DNA from: SG8-30 sp037443885
Lineage (GTDB): Bacteria > Pseudomonadota > Gammaproteobacteria > Steroidobacterales > Steroidobacteraceae
Assembly (NCBI GenBank): GCA_037443885.1
Contig: JBBINN010000112.1
Span: 1-9,489, forward strand
Direction: 5' to 3'
DNA: 9,489 bases
Shown one piece after another: positions 6,884 through 9,489 of this stretch. The first letter of the stretch is position 1. Every line of letters begins with the position of its first letter. The position numbers and the translations under genes are program-made. The notes under the pieces were generated by a model that made no database searches, was not told where the DNA came from, and saw nothing but the letters and a program-made list of their open reading frames with translations.

Positions 6884-6913
6884 TTGACCACGCGCGAGCG
6901 CGCCCCGTACACT
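6884..6913 (+). promoter_or_regulatory. Probable sigma70 promoter of the metX-metB transcript
   Basis: TTGACC (6884-6889) and TACACT (6908-6913) are separated by 18 bases. The first matches the -35 consensus at five of six bases and the second the -10 consensus at four of six. Transcription would start near 6920, exactly one base before the first pairing strand of the SAM-I aptamer, which is the arrangement expected for a riboswitch leader. The start has not been mapped. Confidence 0.5.
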
Positions 6914-6920
6914 CGCGGCC

Positions 6921-7037
6921 GCTCATCGAGACCGGCCGAGGGACAAGGCCCTTTGACGCCGGGGCAACCGCCGCGCCTCACCAGTGCGGGAAGGTGCCAG
7001 TCCTGCGGAGGGTGATGTCACCCGGCGACAGATGAGC
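6921..7037 (+). promoter_or_regulatory. SAM-I (S-box) riboswitch aptamer
   Basis: The leader shows the conserved S-box core. P1 is GCTCATC (6921-6927) with GATGAGC (7031-7037), all seven pairs complementary. P2 is CCGGC (6932-6936) with GCCGG (6958-6962), enclosing the kink-turn and loop stretch CGAGGGACAAGGCCC..TTTGA. P3 begins with the hallmark GGGCAACC (6962-6969) and closes with GGTGCC (6993-6998), with an inner CCGC/GCGG helix. After CAGTCCTGC comes P4, GGGTG (7010-7014) and CACCC (7019-7023). The GACAGATGAG end is also typical. S-adenosylmethionine binding stabilises P1 and turns off methionine genes. Its place directly before metX-metB is as expected. Genomic bases 6915-6920 would extend P1 to 13 pairs, but the likely transcription start makes them absent from the RNA. 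Confidence 0.93.
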
Positions 7038-7138
7038 GGCCGCGCAGCCGTCGGTAGATTCCGGCGGGGAGGGCGCCGGCAGCCCGGCCTTCGGGCTCTC
7101 CGCAGGACCGACCGGTCCGCCCGAAGGTGTTGGAGAGC
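7038..7138 (+). promoter_or_regulatory. Expression platform: Shine-Dalgarno-sequestering switch (predicted)
   Basis: GCTCTCC (7095-7101) is perfectly complementary to GGAGAGC (7132-7138), which contains the metX ribosome-binding site. Between them GGACC/GGTCC (7105-7109, 7114-7118) makes an inner hairpin. That would be the OFF state. In the competing state the 3' strand of P1 can pair downstream: GAGC (7034-7037) with GCTC (7095-7098) and GGCCG (7038-7042) with CGGCC (7085-7089), which removes the anti-Shine-Dalgarno. A local hairpin AGCCCG/CGGGCT (7081-7086, 7092-7097) also competes for it. No U-tract follows any stem, so translational control is more likely than transcription termination. 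Pairings are seen by eye; energies were not computed. Confidence 0.55.
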
Positions 7139-7141
7139 GCG

Positions 7142-8179
7142 ATGCCGAGCGAAGCAGATCCGACCGCAGCCCCTCCACCAGGGGACCGTCCTTCCGCGGT
7201 TGGCGAGGGCGTGCTCGACGTGCCCGGAGAGTTTCTGCTGCATTTCGGCGGGCGCCTGCGCGGAGTCAGGGTTGCCTGGCGCCTCGAGGGCGCGGACGGA
7301 GCACCGGTGGTCGTCGCGCTCGGCGGCATTTCCGCGCATCGACGCATCTTCGCGCCCGACGACCGCCGCGCCGGGTGGTGGCCGGAGCTCGCGGGTCCAG
7401 GCCTGCCGCTCGACTCGGACCGGTTCCGGCTGCTGGGCATCGATTACCTCGGCGGCAGCGGCGCGAGCACGGGACCCGGGCCGGGACAGCTGGACTTCCC
7501 GGCCATCGACGCGCGGGACCAGGCGCGTCTCATCGCGCGGGTCGCCGACCATCTCGGCCTGCCGTTGCTTCACGCCATTGCGGGCGCATCCTACGGCGGC
7601 ATGGTGGCGCTGGCTTTCGGCGAGCTGTTTCCGCACCGGGTCGCCCGATTGCTCGTGATCAGTGGCGCCCACCGCACGAATCCGCTCGCCACGGCCTGGC
7701 GCAGCGTCCAGCGCGAGACCGTGCGCTTCGGCGTCGCGCGCGGCGACGGCGCCGGGGGGCTGAGGCTCGCCCGCGCCCTCGCGATGGCGACATACCGCAC
7801 CCGCGACGAGTTCAGCCAGCGCTTCGGCAACGCGCCGCGGGTCGAGGGTGGCCATGCGACGTTCCCCGTCGAGGAATACCTGTTCGCCCGGGGCGACGAC
7901 TACGCTACGCGCTACCGTCCCGAGTCGTTCCTGTGCCTGTCCCAGTCCATCGACCTGCAGCAGGTCAACCCGGCCCGGGTCCCGGTGCCCGCGGTGCTGG
8001 TGGGCGTGAAGGAGGACCAGCTCGTTACCCTCGAGGACATGCGCGAGCTCGACGCGGCGCTCGCGGGGCCGCACCGGCTGTTCGAGATCCAGTCACATTT
8101 CGGCCACGACGCCTTCCTGAAAGAGCGGGCCGCACTCGCGCCGGCCTTCGCGCTGGCGCTCGACGGAGACCTGCCATGA
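7142..8179 (+). CDS. metX: MetX-type homoserine O-acyltransferase
   Basis: This alpha/beta-hydrolase-fold enzyme transfers an acyl group from acyl-CoA to L-homoserine, the first committed step of methionine synthesis. It has 345 residues. The catalytic triad is Ser150 in GASYGGMVAL, Asp292 in GVKEDQLV and His322 in SHFGHDAF. DFPAI (118-122), the WRSVQRE segment (186-192) and the family-typical GHDAFL also fit MetX. The nucleophile elbow has Tyr after Ser where classical MetX has SMGG, and the protein is shorter than the long MetX forms. It resembles the compact MetX group of Xanthomonadales, for which succinyl-CoA use has been reported for MetX relatives; acetyl versus succinyl cannot be settled here. 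I chose ATG 7142, with GGAG six bases upstream; an in-frame GTG at 7127 lies before that site and is less likely. The stop overlaps metB (ATGA), so the two are probably co-translated under the SAM-I switch. Confidence 0.9.
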   Translation: MPSEADPTAAPPPGDRPSAVGEGVLDVPGEFLLHFGGRLRGVRVAWRLEGADGAPVVVALGGISAHRRIFAPDDRRAGWWPELAGPGLPLDSDRFRLLGIDYLGGSGASTGPGPGQLDFPAIDARDQARLIARVADHLGLPLLHAIAGASYGGMVALAFGELFPHRVARLLVISGAHRTNPLATAWRSVQRETVRFGVARGDGAGGLRLARALAMATYRTRDEFSQRFGNAPRVEGGHATFPVEEYLFARGDDYATRYRPESFLCLSQSIDLQQVNPARVPVPAVLVGVKEDQLVTLEDMRELDAALAGPHRLFEIQSHFGHDAFLKERAALAPAFALALDGDLP

Positions 8180-9336
8180 CCGATGCACCGAACCTCCAGA
8201 CCGTCGCCGTTCGGGCCGGGCTCGAGAGCGACACGCAGCACGGGGCGGTCGTGCCGCCGCTCTACCTGAGCTCGACCTTCACCTTCGCCGGCCTCGAGCA
8301 GCGCCGCACCTACGACTACTCGCGTTCGGGGAACCCGACCCGGGATGCGCTGGGTGGGGCGCTTGCCGAGCTGGAGGGCGGGGCAGGGGCTGTCGTCACC
8401 GCGAGCGGCATGGCGGCCGTGCACCTCGGCGTGGTGCTGGTCAGGCCGGGCGAGCGCATCGTCGCGCCGCACGACTGCTACGGTGGTACCTACCGCCTGC
8501 TGGCGGCGCTTGCCCGCAGCGGTCGCGCCATCGTGGACTTCGTGGACATGACCGACGCAGCCGCGGTCGAGCGGTCGCTGGCCGCGCCCGCGAAGATCGT
8601 GTGGATCGAGACGCCGAGCAACCCGCTGCTCAGGATCACCGACGTGACCGCAGTGGCCGCAAGGGCGCGCGCGGCCGGTGCCCGGGTCGTGGTGGACAAC
8701 ACCTTCATGTCGCCCGTGTGGCAGCGGCCGCTCGCGCTCGGCGCCGATCTGGTCGTTCATTCCACCACGAAGTACGTCAATGGCCACAGCGATGTGGTGG
8801 GAGGGGCCGTGGTCGCGCGGGACGCCGGGCTTCACGAGGAGCTGGCCTGGTGGGCGAACTGCCTCGGCATCACCGGCGGCGCATTCGATGCCTTCCTGAC
8901 GCTGCGCGGCCTGCGCACGCTGCACGTGCGCATGCGCCAGCACGGCGAGAACGCCGCGGCGGTGGCGGAATGTCTCGCTGCCCATCCGGCGGTTGCGCGC
9001 GTGCACTACCCCGGGCTGGCCTCGCACCCGGGCCACGCGCTCGCCGCGCGCCAGCAGCAGGGCTTCGGGGCGATCGTCAGCTTCGAGCTGGCGGGCGGCA
9101 AGGAAGCTGTTCGGCGCTTCCTCCACGGGCTGCACTGCTTCTCGCTGGCGGAGTCGCTCGGCGGGGTCGAGAGCCTCGTTGCGCACCCCGACACAATGAC
9201 CCATGCCGCGATGGACCCCGAGGCGCGGCTCGCGGCCGGCATCACGCCGGGGCTGCTGCGCCTGTCCGTCGGCATCGAGGCGACCGAGGACCTGCTCGCC
9301 GACCTGAAGGCGGGGCTCGACCGAGCGGTGCGCTGA
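8176..9336 (+). CDS. metB: MetB, cystathionine gamma-synthase
   Basis: MetB is a PLP enzyme of the Cys/Met-metabolism family that replaces the acyl group of O-acylhomoserine with cysteine to give cystathionine. The length, 386 residues, equals E. coli MetB. Visible marks are YDYSRSGNPTR (46-56), with Tyr46 and Arg48-type residues that reach the neighbour's PLP; SGMAA (77-81) binding phosphate; CYGGTYRL (101-108) with Tyr102 stacking on PLP; WIETPSNP (143-150); VVVDNTF (171-177) with Asp174; and HSTTKYVNGHSDVVGG (195-210) with Schiff-base Lys199. The late motif SLGGVESL and TMTHA follow. Sequence alone does not cleanly separate cystathionine gamma-synthase from gamma-lyase or O-acylhomoserine sulfhydrylase in this family. 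The MetX partner, SAM-I control and GHSDVVGG motif favour gamma-synthase. ATG 8176 overlaps the metX stop, and GGAG lies eight bases upstream. Confidence 0.92.
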   Translation: MTDAPNLQTVAVRAGLESDTQHGAVVPPLYLSSTFTFAGLEQRRTYDYSRSGNPTRDALGGALAELEGGAGAVVTASGMAAVHLGVVLVRPGERIVAPHDCYGGTYRLLAALARSGRAIVDFVDMTDAAAVERSLAAPAKIVWIETPSNPLLRITDVTAVAARARAAGARVVVDNTFMSPVWQRPLALGADLVVHSTTKYVNGHSDVVGGAVVARDAGLHEELAWWANCLGITGGAFDAFLTLRGLRTLHVRMRQHGENAAAVAECLAAHPAVARVHYPGLASHPGHALAARQQQGFGAIVSFELAGGKEAVRRFLHGLHCFSLAESLGGVESLVAHPDTMTHAAMDPEARLAAGITPGLLRLSVGIEATEDLLADLKAGLDRAVR

Positions 9337-9489
9337 GGCCGCTCAACACGCGGACTGTATCCGCAACTGGAACAGGAACGGGACCGAGACCCGGACTCGG
9401 AAAAGTGCCTCGCGCGCCGGCGGGATCCGGAACTGGTGCCTGCGCCGCGACCGGGATCCGGCGGGGGGCACTCCTCGCCTCGCTGCGGC
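9337..9489. other. Region after metB without a convincing gene
   Basis: No credible coding start is visible here on either strand. A small perfect hairpin, GCGGA/TCCGC (9350-9354, 9360-9364, loop of five), begins 14 bases after the metB stop but has no following T-tract, so it is at best a weak end signal. The rest is purine-rich and repetitive: the phrase GGAAC/GGGACC recurs, and GGGATCCGG appears twice. A minus-strand frame is open from 9489 to a stop at 9343-9345 but has a basic, low-complexity composition and no recognisable domain. Confidence 0.4.

Noticed and set aside
6808..6900. Enteric-type his leader peptide and attenuator
   Set aside because: Only about 24 bases separate the operator from the regulator's ATG. 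There is no run of His codons and no terminator hairpin with a T-tract.
7127..7141. Upstream GTG start for metX
   Set aside because: The GTG precedes the GGAG site, so it would have no proper ribosome-binding site of its own; the ATG at 7142 has one at ideal spacing.
7375..9336. A 653-codon plus-strand frame ending in MetB
   Set aside because: The first part is metX read in the wrong frame. The MetB homology begins at the ATG at 8176, which overlaps the metX stop.
9384..9400. Hairpin CCGAG/CTCGG as a metB terminator
   Set aside because: The stem is only five pairs, the following bases are AAAA rather than T, and it is about 50 bases past the stop; no terminator call is justified.
9343..9489. 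Minus-strand open frame entering from the right edge
   Set aside because: It is 48 codons, Arg/Pro-rich and without any recognised motif; it may be chance in GC-rich sequence.
1..9489. Mobile elements, CRISPR arrays, tRNA or rRNA genes, phage or defence genes
   Set aside because: Both strands were read for terminal repeats, spaced direct repeats, tRNA cloverleaf hallmarks and transposase or defence motifs; none was seen, and coding density by biosynthetic genes is nearly complete.

Overview
The window is GC-rich DNA that looks like a gammaproteobacterial chromosome of the Xanthomonadales/Nevskiales type. Three things point there: a complete enterobacterial-order histidine operon with the fused HisB phosphatase/dehydratase, a TrpR-like (YerC/YecD family) gene at the head of that operon, and an S-box (SAM-I) riboswitch in front of a MetX-type acyltransferase and MetB. 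The taxon is inferred from gene content only; no rRNA or marker gene is present.

Layout. Positions 6807 down to 1 (minus strand) hold one tightly packed transcription unit: trpR-like regulator, hisG, hisD, hisC, hisB, hisH, hisA, hisF and the first 18 codons of hisI (or hisIE), cut off by the window edge. Junctions are ATGA/GTGA overlaps, a 2-base gap (regulator/hisG) or a 19-base overlap (hisA/hisF), so translation is probably coupled throughout. Positions 6808-7141 form a divergent control region. A trp-operator-like palindrome (6831-6850) lies just before the regulator gene. A sigma70-like promoter (6884-6913) faces the other way, followed at once by a SAM-I aptamer (6921-7037) and a plausible ribosome-site-sequestering expression platform. 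Positions 7142-9336 (plus strand) hold a MetX-type homoserine O-acyltransferase and MetB (cystathionine gamma-synthase), overlapping by ATGA. Positions 9337-9489 show no convincing gene.

How the genes work together. HisG, HisI(E), HisA, HisH/HisF, HisB, HisC and HisD take PRPP plus ATP to L-histidine; the remainder of HisI/HisE lies beyond the window. MetX activates homoserine and MetB joins it to cysteine to give cystathionine for methionine. The his operon is probably controlled by its own first gene through the palindrome, in place of the leader-peptide attenuator of enterics. The met pair is probably shut down by S-adenosylmethionine.

The most unusual points are: hisF has no ATG, GTG or TTG at its start, and an ATT codon sits exactly where the family's initiator Met belongs, with a strong Shine-Dalgarno 8 bases upstream; the operator before the TrpR-like gene matches the consensus E. 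coli trp operator at 15 of 20 positions although it heads a histidine operon; and the SAM-I leader can be folded into a complete mutually exclusive switch. Otherwise this is ordinary amino-acid biosynthesis DNA, and I see no undescribed multi-gene system in it.
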